From Dryas octopetala (lineage: Eukaryota; Streptophyta; Magnoliopsida; Rosales; Rosaceae): a stretch of 64,000 bases of DNA. The notes under the pieces were generated by a model that was not told the DNA's origin, ran no database searches, and was given only the letters and a program-made list of their open reading frames with translations. Positions 21,936 to 34,150 of this stretch are shown one piece after another (position 1 is the first letter of the stretch; each line of letters starts with the position of its first letter). The position numbers were made by a program, and so were the translations under genes. The stretch covers positions 10,337,271 through 10,401,270 of the forward strand of contig OY992834.1 in assembly GCA_963921425.1 (NCBI GenBank), written 5' to 3'.

Positions 21936-23430
21936 AGTGATGTCTTCAATTGGTAATGAAATCTTACCCATTGTGCGTCAACCTAACCCATTGTGCATCA
22001 ACCTTACCCACTCTTACTCATGTCTTTTCTCTGTTTTTAATTTCCTTTTAAGTTTTTTTCATCCATCTCTTCTGTTTTCAGCTTTCTCAATCTTTCATAG
22101 GTTTGAAAACCCCTTCTGTTCAACAAGGGAAACCTGCAAGAATGGCTTCCATTTCTGCAATAATGGCACCCTTTCATCAAAATCCCAAAAATCACTTCCA
22201 ATGACAATAACAACACGCACCGGTCCTTTTCAAACCCAACTCAGAATAACCTAAACAAACAACCTCAACCTTCCATTGTGCGTCAACCTTACCCATTGTG
22301 CGTCAACCTTACCCATTGTTTACGCAAACTCTTCACCTGCCGAGTCCACCCAGGTCATGGTCATGTAACGGCGTAACGCACAGACTAAGTCACTAACTCA
22401 GCATTAAAAGTTACAACTCAACTTGGACGGCTGTCTAAATAAACTTTCTAGCTCTGTCTCCTCACTATGATGACTATCATGACTTGAACATAAATAGGAA
22501 GTGTTGACTGGTTGTTATTTGCTATGCATCAATGCTCTAGCTGAAGTGAACCATATAGCTTGAGATTCAAAAATAATTTCCTAAACTTTTTTAGGTGGAC
22601 CATTTAGCTGAAGTGAAACCATTAATAAAGGATGATTTTATTCAATAACCCTTTAAAATACCTCTTAAATTTTTTTGACCCCCTAAGATTACTCACAGTG
22701 GTAAGAGTGAGAGTGAGAGTAATACATGGCCTGAAAAGTGATTTTATGGCCTGAAAAATAATTCTGTGATCTGAGAGTGATAGTAATATGTGCTGAAGCT
22801 ATAGTAGTGATACTGAGAGTAATACAGTTGTAATTAATTAAATTACGCCTAATTTTGATTAAATGATGGTTAATTTATAATTTATAACTTAAATATTTAT
22901 AAAAATTATATCATTAATTTTATTTTAAAGAGATCTTTAATATAAGGTCAATATTGAATATATTTCGATTTATAATTTTATTACCCAAATTATAAATTCT
23001 ATATTTCAAGTTGTTTGATATTTTTTAATGTTTGAATGCAAAAAAAATGATAAACACAACACAATTCATTATATTTTATAATACAAACAACGACAAACAA
23101 ATAAAGAAAATCACACTAAACAACTAAAAACTAGAACGAGTACATAAAATTAAAAACAACAACACCCAACAACAAATAAACAATGATGAAACAACAAACA
23201 CAATCTTCATTGGTTCCCATGAGTGGCCTCGGGCGAATCACGGGCGTGCACGTGCACGTAAACTTTCTTATATTCTCCCCAAAATGAGATATCTGGTTGG
23301 GCCTCACTAACTCAGAATTAAAAGTACAACTCAACTTGGACGGCTGTCTAAAGTAGAATTGGGCCCAAACTACATAGACAAAAAAATATAACCAAGTTTT
23401 AAAAAGACCTCTAGGGAATGCCAGCACCCT
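21936..23430. other. Intergenic between RLP and HPR copy 4
   Basis: No intact gene. TACCCATTGTGCGTCAACCT recurs near 21970 and twice near 22275-22310. A block around ACTCAACTTGGACGGCTGTC at 22398-22440 is repeated directly at 23311-23352. At 22142-22255 a short ATG-initiated, Ser/Thr-rich sequence (MASISAIMAPFHQ, then SQKSLPMTITTRTGPF in another frame) looks like a broken plastid transit-peptide exon. Confidence 0.4.
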
Positions 23431-23757
23431 GGTTCATTCATCAATAAATGTACGCCAACATACATACAGTTTCAGATAAGACTAAGGCACACTGATTAGA
23501 TAAGGCAAGAAAATTCAACAGTTATTAGTCATTACCACTGGCGAACAATTCCACACTATCTTCTACATGTAAATCATACAACTCTTAAACATAAATACCG
23601 GTAACAATAACACTACAGTTGTTCATCCTTGTCTTCTTTCATTGCATCAATTTCTTGTACCCTGCATCAGTTCAGAAAAGTGTCAGAAACTTACCAGAAG
23701 AGAAATTAAAGCATGCTTGGAATTTATGGAGACACTAACCTGCAAATAGAAATCCAT

Positions 23758-25252
23758 TTAACTATTCACAGCTGGAGAAACCAACGGTCTATTTGAGAAG
23801 AATGCTTCCAAATTCGCTGTTACTTGTTCACACAAAGCCATGAAACCTTCCGGCGTATTGGGAGCTGCATGTGGTGACAGTACAACATTATCCAATGCAA
23901 AGAGCTCTTTAGGAACATCAGGTTCATTCCCAAACACATCCAAGCCAGCACCTCCAATTTCTCCGCACACCAAACACTGCACCATTTCCTTCTCAAAAAT
24001 AATTGGTCCACGTCCTACATTCACAATCACCCCCTCTCTTCCCAATGCCAACAATACTTTCTTGTTAATCATGTGGTGGGTTTCAGCAGTCAATGCACAG
24101 CAAATGACAAGTGCATCGCTATTTGCTGCAAGTTCACAAACATCTGAATAGAAAGGGTATGAAACAAATGGTTTTTCCTTCCTTGAGTTATACAAGATAT
24201 TGCAGCCAAAGGCCTCAAGTCTTTTAGCTACTTCTAAGCCAATGTTTCCCAATCCCACAATACCAACTCGCTTGCCTCCTATCTGAAATTTCCATCCACC
24301 AAAACCACTTAAATTATTAAAAAAAAAAAATGCATTGTTCAATCACCCATCAAAAATTTTCAATGCTCAACATAATTATCTAAAAAGAACTGCTAAAAGA
24401 TAGATATATTCCTTTTTCACTACTTGGTCTATTTTAAATTTACCATCTATGGGGCAATTCCTTGTCCTCCAAATTTTGTTCATTAGTTTTGGCAGATATT
24501 GATCTTCTACTTGTCTTTTGTCTTAGCAAGGAGAGGATACAAATTCAATTTTGACTCCCTAAACTAAAAAAAAAATAAAACTAACCATCCAAATGCCAAA
24601 ATGCATTAACGGTAAAAGAAAACAAATTAGGATTAAATACCCAAACACCAAAACTTGAACATTCAATCTTTTCCCTGGAAACAAACAAAACCCAAAAATT
24701 GAAAAAAAAAAAATGAAGGTATGTGACCACTAAATCCAAGTTTAAGTAGCTAGAAATGATGACCTTAGAACCAGGAGCATAATCTCCTCTGGTAGCCCAA
24801 AGCCCATCTCTGACATACCGATCCGCAGCCGAAATCTTCCTCATGACATCAAGAAACAACCCCACAGCCGTATCAGCAACATCCTCAGCAAAGATTTTAG
24901 GGGCGCTGGCAATGGCGACACCGCGCCTTCGACACTCGGGCAAGTCGACGTGGTCGAGGCCTGCGCTGGTGGTGACAATGAGTCTCAAGGAGGGCAGCAA
25001 TTGGAGGGTGTGGGCGGTGATGAGCGGTCCATTGGCTGAGGAGAGCAGGGCCTGGACTGAGCTTGCATGGGTGGTCAGGAACTGGTCCTGAGGGAGAGGG
25101 GAGTCCCAGGCTTTGAGGAAGTGGAACTTGTGGGAGTAGTTGGACTCCAATAGAGTGAAGCATGATGGTGGTCGCAGTACCAGAACTTGTGCGAGGCCCT
25201 TGTGGTTCTCATGGACATGGAGTTCACTTGTGGGAGGCCCTTGTGGTGCCAT
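23758..25252 (-). CDS. Hydroxypyruvate/glyoxylate reductase HPR3-like, copy 4 (intact)
   Basis: Same enzyme type as copy 1. Exon 1 is 24764-25252 (163 codons, donor AAG/GTCATC) and exon 2 is 23758-24282 (after TTTCAG), together 337 residues. The intron sits at exactly the same codon as in copy 1. The NAD(P) loop is GIVGLGNIG at about 170-178. The triad is Arg254 (NVGRG), Glu283 (GNEP) and His301 (SPHAAPNTPE), a more canonical active-site surround than in copy 1. The substrate-domain motif is TSAGLDHVDLPECRRRG. One oddity is IIFEKEM where most relatives have Asp instead of Phe. It is clearly diverged from the left-hand trio. It is probably the orthologue-like member next to URT1, with copies 1-3 as a later expansion. 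A possible 3'-UTR intron (TGCAG/GTTAGTG just after the stop) is also suggested in copies 1 and 2. Confidence 0.92.
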
Positions 25253-26141
25253 TAGTCATTAGAGTAGACTTTGAGACTCAGAGATTTTTCCCAACTGGGA
25301 ATTTCGAGTGGGAGAGAAACTTGTGAGCTGGCAGAGCTGCCCTGCACTTTTTTTCTTTTTTCTAAAAAGTTGTGCAGGAAAATGCAATTCTGTACTGTAC
25401 TGTACTTGTTTTGATTATTCTGCTTATTTATTTATGGCTTTTTTATATTTTTCTTACCTGAAAAAATAATTATATCAATTGATCATCTGAATTAAAAATT
25501 TGTTATAATATACTATTTTTGACTAATTTTGTCTAAAATTTTGTTAAAAATAAGAATATTTTAATCTTTTTCAAATTCCTATTGTTAAAAAAAAAAAAAT
25601 TTGTTTACACTTTACTTACTTTAACACAATAAAAAACTGACTTGAAAATATTAAAACACTCTCATTTTTAACAAAATTTTAGACAAAATGAGGCAGAAGT
25701 GGTACATTGCAACAAATTTTTAATTTAGGTGGTAAATTGACACAATTTTTTTTTTAAGTATTGAAATAAGATTGAGTTTAAAGTTTAGGTTAATAAAGTG
25801 TAATAAAACCTTTATTTATTTACAAATTTTGTCCAAGATATTATACACACAGGTATTATACATGCATATACAGTCGAACCTAGTATTCTGTCCAAGATTG
25901 TACTATATGCTGCTCAGTTCAACTAAACTAGACTCACCAAATTCATTCACTAAATAATATGACAACTTTCATTTCTTCGATTGAAATTTCTTTAGACCTT
26001 ATTTATTTCTTACAAGTAATAATGTAATATGCATTATTATTATATCAATAGCAAATTAACAAGGTCTAAGAAACAACTAGAAAATTGGTAATCTTATTGT
26101 CAACATGTCTACTTGTTTTGAATCAGCACATGCTTAAACCT
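25253..26141. other. Upstream of HPR copy 4
   Basis: AT-rich promoter and intergenic DNA without coding sequence. It holds the MITE at 25467-25747. Confidence 0.4.
25467..25747. mobile_element. AT-rich foldback MITE
   Basis: The left arm AATTATATCAATTGATCATC... and the inverted right arm AATTGTGTCAATTTACCACC... match for about 85 bp, including a shared TTGTCTAAAATTTTGTTAAA. No coding capacity. Confidence 0.6.
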
Positions 26142-26149
26142 CTTGGAAT

Positions 26150-26908
26150 TAGGGGTGGGCACGATACGGTATGGTACGGTATGAGCCCCATACCGATACC
26201 ATACCGAAATTTTTATTCGGTACGGTATCGGTACGGTATGAACATTTTTAAAACTAGTACCATACCATACCAGTGTTCTATGAATTCGGTATGGTTCGGT
26301 ATGGTTTCGGTATATACCAACATTTTAAACTTTTTTTTTTGTCAAAAAACAATATTTAACAACCAAAAAGAAATATTTTTTCCCAACCAAAAGATAAAAC
26401 AAAACCCAACTTGTACGTTCCTTTCATTTCTGTTGTGAACTATGACCGATGGTATTGATCCTTAATTAACCATGAAACGACTAATTAAGCACATATATAA
26501 TTCTAACACAATTCATCATCAACCAGTGTAAACACAGAATTAGAAAAGAAAGCAACTGATCATAAATCACACACCATTCTATATATACATATATATATAT
26601 ACCAATGACAAAGAAACTACAACAATGACAAAAGGAAGAGTAAAACTGTAAACACAAGAGCAACTCAGACCCAAGTATAGAAAGCATAATAATGAAATAT
26701 ATATTAAATAATTAAATTAAAAATATATCGGTACGGTACGGTATTTCACGGTATTGAAAGTTTCATACCTATACCATACCGATTTAGACTCGGTACGATA
26801 CGGTATCGGTACGGTATATAATCGGTATTATTTTTCGGTATAACATTGACACGGTACGGTATGGTACGGGTTCGGTTTTGATATTTCGGTAGTAAATGCC
26901 CACCCCTA
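26150..26908. mobile_element. hAT-type non-autonomous element, 759 bp
   Basis: Ends are TAGGGGTGGGCA and TGCCCACCCCTA. Target duplication CTTGGAAT is perfect at 26142-26149 and 26909-26916, and 8 bp is diagnostic for hAT. Next to each end are dense arrays of GGTACGGTAT / ATACCGTACC, themselves inverted between the two ends (26165-26315 and 26728-26890). The centre (about 26330-26700) is AT-rich. The TAGGGGTGGGC terminus is common among plant hAT MITEs. Confidence 0.88.
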
Positions 26909-27102
26909 CTTGGAATAACATCACTAAGTATAATATTTATATAAAAAAAAGAAGTTCTTTACAATCAACAACATTTAAATAAAAGCCTTAAACAATAAGC
27001 ATCCTATAAACATCACACAAGGATGGGAAATGTGCCACCAAAGTACTTTACAATCTTAGCTTATTTATCTCACCAAAATTATACTCAACTAGTAGTAAAC
27101 AA

Positions 27103-30100
27103 TTAAGCACTAGGAACATATGGTTCAAAGAGCTTCACACAAGGATTTGCATCATATTGCATAATGTTGGCTGCTCGTTCAAACTCCTCTCTTAAAACTT
27201 TTATGCTGTACTTGTCCACCACTCGACCAAGGTCATGGGATGTCTCAAAAGGATCCTCTATACATATCAAATGCCGATCATTCCCAATCCTCCTTGTCCA
27301 GTCTTTTTCCCGCTTACTGACCAAATTAACATCACATATAACAATCGGTTAGCTACAATTGCAAGAGATTTCAATATGCATTCAAAATTGGAAATTACTA
27401 TTATAAGCAATTTGGTCCCATATGAATCTCCTTATAGATCAATAAAAATGATTACAAGCTGGAAAACTTCAACTGCACAAAGGAGGAAACAAGCTATAAA
27501 GTAGAGGGGGGTTTAAGGAAGACAAATGACAATTTTCAAAATTGATACTTTATTTTGTATCCAAGAGTCTAATTGTTAATGTTAAAGAACTATTAATGAA
27601 TGAACTGCTCATGCATGCCGCCATAGTTCATGGAAACTAAAGATTTTATGACTGCTCATGCATGCTGCCATAGTTCATGGAAACTAAAGATTTTATGTTG
27701 AACATAAATTAAATTTACAAGGCTCCCTAAGTACACTTTACACTGTATATAATATGAGCACATGACAGTCCCACACATATTGCATATAATTAGTATAAAA
27801 ACGTTGGGAAATAGTGACGGTTTTTAATACTAGCCAGAGATGAAAATGTATATGATTCTCAAAATCTTTAGAATATTCCACTGATTTAGGAAACAGAAAC
27901 CCAACATTTATAATGCCCTTCCAAACACATTTAGGAAACAGAAACCCAACATGCTAACTAATAATTATATGACCAACCAAAATTATTTCTTATTTTAATA
28001 AAAGATAACAGATTTTATATCTCACCTGATTATGCTTCCAGTACGAACAGATATCACAGAATTTGCATAATCATGACTATAAGCCCAGTAATTGAAAAAT
28101 GCCCACACAAGTTTAGCAACGGTTTCCTTGTTATGGCGTCCAAACTCTTGGAGTTTGTCTACTTGATCAAAGAAAGAACATTCAATGTTCTCTACATTGA
28201 TAGAGTATGTTGCTTGCATTCCCTGAAAGAAAACAAGTGTACTGCTTAAACACACATAGAATTATTGAATGTGAGGTCCACCTAGGCCTTGTATGCCTCT
28301 AGTTGAAGATGCAAACTAGAACATACCTGTAAGCAAGGAAGAATAGCAGGGCTACGTTGTTGCAAGAAATGGATGCACATCAAAACATACCTGAAAAAAA
28401 AAATGAAAAATTAACAATTTTTATGGTAAAGGGCACATAAAATATTTCCTAATCTTGTCCTCATAGACAGCTCTACCACAAGATTTTGCACAATGCAAAG
28501 ACTATGTTTGCCACTAATTTTGAGAACACAAGGATAGAGTCAAAAGCGAACTTACGCATAGCTAGATAGGGTGCCTTGGTATGTTTCATTGACTCCTCTT
28601 GACTTGGCCCAATGTTTGACAATAAAAGCCAGTTGTCGTAATCTTGCATCTATTTTTCCATAATCACGAAGAAGCTTTGTATTTATAACAGCCAAAACAT
28701 TGTTGATGCATATGTCACATGAGATTCCAGTGACAGGATCCATAAGCTTTACTATTGGAACCCTAGCACGTGTCAATGCCTGAAAACAAACATGAATACT
28801 TAAAGATAACTTAAATATGATAGAGGATTACATTAATAGATGCATAATGTGACTATATATCTATATGATATATCATGGATGGGGAATCTAGCACTCTTGA
28901 CTTAAAGGAATACTAGTTGTAGAAAACACATGCTACAGATTGCAATATAATATCCAATAGTTGTGTATTCATAGTAACTCCATCAAGTAATATTTAGACA
29001 AATATATGCTTTGTAAATACAACCCTAAAATTAGATGTGATGGTAACTGCATGAACATTTTTTTTTTTTTTTTCAAAATGAATTAGGAAACTGCTTTAGT
29101 AGTGACCAGGTAACCATAAACCCCAAGTTCCATACATGTTTCCATTAGCAACCAAAAGAAGCACTATATCATTTAAACTCAGAGATAATTCAGCCTCTGT
29201 TTTTCTACATCACCAAAGCACATTTTCCTTCAAAAGGTTAAAATTCAGGCCAATAGAGAACTTTCTATTGGAGAAACACAACAGTCAATACAATGACCTA
29301 CACATTGCAAATAGCATCCATCAAGATTTTTCAATGCCAAAATGTGGAGTTTCATCTATCATACAAATTCATAACGGAAAAGCACTGCGATTCACCTGCA
29401 CATTCTGTAGATTCTCTGATTGCAAAATATCTGCTAGCTTTAGTAAGACCTCAGACTTGTTGATATTTGCATCACCAATTGCAAGGCAGAGATCAATATC
29501 ACTCTTAGACACGCCAAATGAGTTGCCACATGATCCATAAACATACAGCCGAGCTTCAGGCCATTCTTTGTTAATTAACTTCTCCAATAATGTTAATACT
29601 TGCTTCTGCTTGGCCTTCTCTTCCTCAGTTGGTATCAGGGAGTCGTAAATTGCAAGAAAATGAGCATTTAGTCTGTCTATGTCAATGCGGCATTGCATCT
29701 GTCTTTTGAAGTTTCTCATTCTTTGGCTAAGTAAGTGTTGTCCTCTGTTATCTGATCTCGAATCCTGATAATAAAATCTGTAAGTAACTATTTTATCTAA
29801 GCTCCTCAGATGAAAATTGACTTTCCAAAACCAATTAACAAATATATATATATATACACACACAGTGGCATTAATGCCATCGTAGCTGAGAGTGGGTGAA
29901 ATGCTTCTCAGAAACAACTCATATGCAGGTCATCAAGTGATATGCCAATAAATGCTCCATGTTTACATATATAGAGATATACAAAGCCATTCAGGTGCAA
30001 ACGTGCACATGCTCGCACCTGATATTGGGCAATCTGAGTTAAACTCTAACATAAAAGCCGACAAACCAGGTCCGAGCGCTCGATGCAGTAAAATTTTACA

Positions 30101-30179
30101 TTGCCGAGTGCTCAGCAATGGTCACTGAGCACTCGGCACTATGTGCAAACGTTCGCACCTGAATGCGCCTTTATAGATC

Positions 30180-30211
<32 letters not shown>

Positions 30212-31777
30212 AATTTTCTCTAGTCAAAGAATTTGGCATAATTCAGACCGCATATTTAGACATAATTTCATATTGACAGCCTAGCAAAAGAAAATTACTT
30301 TATTTGTGTATGCATATATATCAACAAAAACTATTTATGGGAAGTATACGGAATGATTGTCATTTCTATACAAATTTATTAACTAGCGGAGCAGTAACAA
30401 ATTGACCAAAGTAAATAAGCATTCAAACAAACCCTAAGCACATAAATAACACCATATAAGCATGAACTTGAGTTCAAACATTGGCTCCTGTAGGAACAAA
30501 TTCACTAAATGAATTCCCATAGCATTCAAAACCTTTTTATATCTATCGTAATAGAAAAAAGGTTTAACCTTCTCGCGTGAAGTATGGTGCTGCTTCGCCT
30601 CAATCTTGTCATCCATTCCATCCTCAAGCAAGTTCTGGCTTACATCTTCAACCCAATCACTGTCCTTTCTCACCTTATCTCCAATCTCCAAATTCATCAT
30701 CGACTCTTGAATATCCAATGCAGAAACCGAATGAAGATTGGTGCCGGTGGGTGGACCAGGGTGATCAAGCTGTGCACCGAGCCCCAATCCACAAGCCCCA
30801 TTGCCTTGAATTTGACCATCTTCACTTGCCAATCTTCTCACTCTCTCATTGTCAAAAGAAGCATCTCTGTTCCTCACAAATTCACTAGAACTCGGCTTCT
30901 CCCTATACACATTGTGCTCCAAACCTCTCCTATTCCCAGAATCCCAGTTCCCTCCTCCCCTCAGCTTGTTCCCAAAACCAGGCGGCGGCGTATTCCTATG
31001 AAATTGCTTCCCACTTCCCCCGCCCCTGCCGCCACCACCAACACCTCCACCTCCACCTCCCACTCGTCGTTCTTGCTCACGAGAATCATAATTCCCATGC
31101 CGAAACTCATTTGATGTGGAAGAGTTGTTCGAATTCAATTGGAGATTCCTGTCCAAGCCATTACTGAGCGTGGAAACCTCAGAGGAAGTGTTGCCATTCA
31201 GTGAGCTCTCGGGAGGGTTGTGAATAATATCGCTGGGCAAATAACTAAACTTGAGCTTGTGTTCTTGGTGCTGGTTCTGCTGGACAAGGTTTTGGATGGC
31301 ATCGTTCGGACCCGGAAACCCTACCTTCCTGAAATCGTCTGCTGCTGCGATTTGATTTCCGGGGAATTGGTTACCGGCGAAATGGGGGAACTGATTCGGA
31401 GTCGGAGGAGAAAGAGACGGATAGGGGTTTTGGGGAAACCCTAGGAAGTTGAAAGGAGGAGGAGAGTGGGTGGTGGACCAGGGAGAAGGGTTGGGAAGTT
31501 GATGATGATCTCGGCCGTTGGATGCCCACGGCGGTATCGGCGGGAACGGGAGGGTGGGGCCCACAGCTGCCACCGCCGGATCAAGCCCTAGAGATTGTTG
31601 TTGTCGTTGCTGCTGTTGTTGTTGTAGTTGTTGCAGTTGTTGTTGAAGGTGTTGTTGTTGTTGTTGTTGTTGCGGCGACGGTGCCTGCTGGAGGTGGGAC
31701 TTTTGAAGCAAGGAGAGGAGGAATTCACCGCCGTTAGCCGTCGGCAAGGGCGGCGCGTCACCTGCACCGCCGGCCAT
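27103..31777 (-). CDS. URT1: UTP:RNA uridylyltransferase, URT1 type
   Basis: Adds uridines to deadenylated mRNA 3' ends. In Arabidopsis URT1 does this in the cytoplasm and P-bodies and shapes mRNA decay. Six exons: 30569-31777, 29396-29764, 28556-28779, 28327-28390, 28026-28222 and 27103-27316. All junctions are GT-AG and in phase, giving 758 residues, close to the Arabidopsis protein as I recall it. The first 400 residues are disordered: a poly-Gln block at about 35-70, Gly-rich stretches, and a PPPGF motif of the kind linked to decapping partners. The catalytic half has the nucleotidyltransferase signature GS...DID (Ser481, Asp492, Asp494), the third acidic residue Asp548 ([10 protein letters not shown]), [20 protein letters not shown], and a PAP-associated domain ending in [14 protein letters not shown], the uridylyltransferase nucleotide-recognition motif. 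The next gene on the left is HPR copy 4, a neighbour relation also recalled in Arabidopsis. Confidence 0.93.
27605..27697. repeat. Tandem duplication (47 bp x 2) in the last URT1 intron
   Basis: CTGCTCATGCATGCCGCCAT...AAAGATTTTATG is repeated once with a single C/T difference. Confidence 0.8.
29988..30165. mobile_element. Small MITE in URT1 intron 1
   Basis: Inverted ends CATTCAGGTGCAAACGT and, inverted from the right, CATTCAGGTGCGAACGT. Near its centre is a perfect 14-bp inverted repeat, TGCCGAGTGCTCAG at 30102-30115 and CTGAGCACTCGGCA at 30125-30138, with a 9-base loop. An (AT)n run follows at 30180-30207. Confidence 0.7.
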
Positions 31778-32469
31778 TGAGCTGGGATGGGCTGGGTTTC
31801 AGTTTTGGGGACTCTCTCTAGTGTGAAGCGAAGTGGGTCAGTTGGCAAAGTGTCACTAAAGAGGAGTGTGATGAATATGATTGTTAATCAACTTAACCAT
31901 GTTTAGTTTCTGCTTGGGTTGGGATTAGGGAATAGAAATAGAAATAGTTCATAAATATCTTTTTTGTTTATAAGAAATAGTTCATAAATATTTTGGGAAG
32001 CGCTATTAACAATTTAACACTCCAAAAAAATAATCTTGCACTCCTCTAATATTTTTAGAGTTTTGCTATATGCACACCTTACTTTCTCTCATTGCACACC
32101 CTTTTCTTTAAATTTTTAAAATTACAAATTTAACCCAACATAAAAAGACAATAAAAGACAAAAACAAAAAACATAATACACCCCACCCTCAGCCACAACT
32201 CGCCGCCGTCAAGGTCGTCGACGATTCACTCGCCCTTTCCCTTTCTCTCTCTTTGCACTCTCATTGTCTCTTTCCCTCTCTCTCTTCTCTCCATTTCTCT
32301 CTCTCTTTTGTCCCTCTCGATTATGTCTATTGCAGAAGCCAGCGACCTTGCCGGCCTCCGATTATCAACGGTCAAATGGTTTCTGATTAACCTAATTTTT
32401 TGCAAGCACGATCCTTCAATGGAGACAAAAAAAAGTAGACATTCCGATTATCAAAATACAATGTGGAAT
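31778..32469. other. URT1 promoter side and intergenic
   Basis: No gene. The segment at 32040-32170 (TTGCTATATGCACACC...) resembles the left end of the element at 44527. A pyrimidine-rich stretch (CTCTCTTT) lies at 32236-32315. Confidence 0.4.
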
Positions 32470-32856
32470 GGGCCCCATGAGAAATCTCACATTTAGTGTT
32501 AAATGTGGGATGGGGCAGATGGGTACATTGTATATAGTTTTTCAACAATCCGAACGTCTATTTTTTAGGCCTCTAGATCATTCTTGCAAAAAATTAGCCA
32601 AATCGAAAATCATTTACCTATCTAACTTTGATCAAATAATTAGAGGAACCAAATATTTTCAATAAAACCGTCTATTTGTTTGATCAAAATTAGATAGGCA
32701 AATGATTTCTGATTTGGCTAATTTTTTGTAATAATGATTTATGAATAGAGGCCTAAAAAATAGACAGCTCGGATTGTTGAAAAACTACATGGAATGGGCT
32801 CATTCGCCTCATCCCAGATTTAATAATAAATATGAGATCTCACACTTAAAACTCCC
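32470..32856. mobile_element. Foldback element
   Basis: The left arm (about 32490-32650: GTTTTTCAACAATCCGA, TATTTTTTAGGCCTC, AATTAGCCAAATC) is repeated inverted at about 32670-32835. The loop is only about 20-30 bp. A third partial copy of CCCATGAGAAATCTCACATT lies on its left. Confidence 0.7.
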
Positions 32857-33716
32857 TAAATATATATATATATATATTGTTTTTCGCTCCTTATACTAAG
32901 GAGATTGGATCCCTGCAACTTATGTTGTATTGGGGAAATTACTTTGGAAATGTCTTACTCAAAACGAGATAAATTTATCTCATTAGGTAGGCTAATTCGA
33001 AAAAAATATTATAATCGGATATGAACTCCTTCCATCTTTGAAAATAAAGAAAATGGTATGTTTAGGCAACATTGATAGGCATAAATTTTCTCTGCATGAC
33101 GTCTGTTCTTTAACTAAAGAATGAACGCATATGTTTTATGGCTTTTTTTTCACTATTTGATCTTAAATTTGGCATGAATTAATTATTTAGGGTATAAATC
33201 ATCAATTCAGACCTATTCCTTAGTTTTAACTCTCATGATTTTGAGTTCTCATTTCTTGGTTAGAATTTAGATTTTAACACCCAAGTTTTGGGCGGTAATA
33301 TAACTTCGAACAATTACGTACTCTATATCCTAAACTATACAACCCGGCCTATATCCTAACATGCATGTTGAACCCTGTAAAACATGGCCTAAAAATGACA
33401 AAATGTTATAGAAATACCAATGTCCATTGTTTAGTTAGAAACAAACGTCCTGCAAAGAGAATTTGTGCAAGAATATAAATTGGATATGGAAAAGACATGT
33501 ATGATAGACTGGATTGGAGTTTTGGATGAAGTTACTGTTAACAGAAATTTGGGTTTCCTTGCGAGATTATGTATATCCTATGGATACCGTATAACATAAA
33601 AATGATACATTTAATTGAGAAAGTTTATAAATTATTAATGAAAAAGTGAATATGTCAATCTCTAAAAAGTAAAATGTGTTTCCATGTCATATAGGTTTAT
33701 TATAATTTTTTTCCGA
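32857..33716. other. Intergenic
   Basis: AT-rich, with no gene, repeat or element that I can support. Confidence 0.35.
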
Positions 33717-34150
33717 ATTAATTGGAGAAATAGTCCTTCAACTTTTCCTCGATTCCCACTTTAGTCTTTCAATTCATTTTTTAAACCAAAGGGCCCTTAA
33801 ACTTTTCCAGTTTTTCCACTTTGGTCTATCCCGTCTATTTTGTTAAGATTTCTGTTAAAATTCGTCATGTGCCTCTCACATGATCACTTTAAAAAAATAA
33901 ATGTCCATCCATAAAAAAAGAAAAAATTTGATGATAGTTTAAATTAATATTTTAATGTGAATGGATAATTTTGTCTTTAAAAAAGTGGTAAGAGGTATGT
34001 GACCAATTTTATCAGAAATCTTAACGAAATAGACAAAATGAATTAAAGCGAGAAAACTATAATAATTTAAGGACTTCTCCGTTTAAAAAACAAATTGGAG
34101 AACTAAAGTGGAAATCGATGAAAAGTTGAAGAACTATTGCTACAATTAAC
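33717..34150. mobile_element. MITE with TIRs of about 150 bp
   Basis: The left arm GGAGAAATAGTCCTTCAACT with CCCACTTTAGTC, and the inverted right arm GTAGCAATAGTTCTTCAACT with CCACTTTAGTTC, continue in inverted similarity to a shared TTAAGATTTCTG. Non-coding. Limits are approximate. Confidence 0.65.

Noticed and set aside
26085-26438. 117-codon frame over the hAT left arm
   Set aside because: Product is a repeat translation of GGTACGGTAT decamers; no gene.
30584-31114. 176-codon plus-strand frame over URT1 exon 1
   Set aside because: Antisense shadow of the disordered URT1 N-terminus; no domain.
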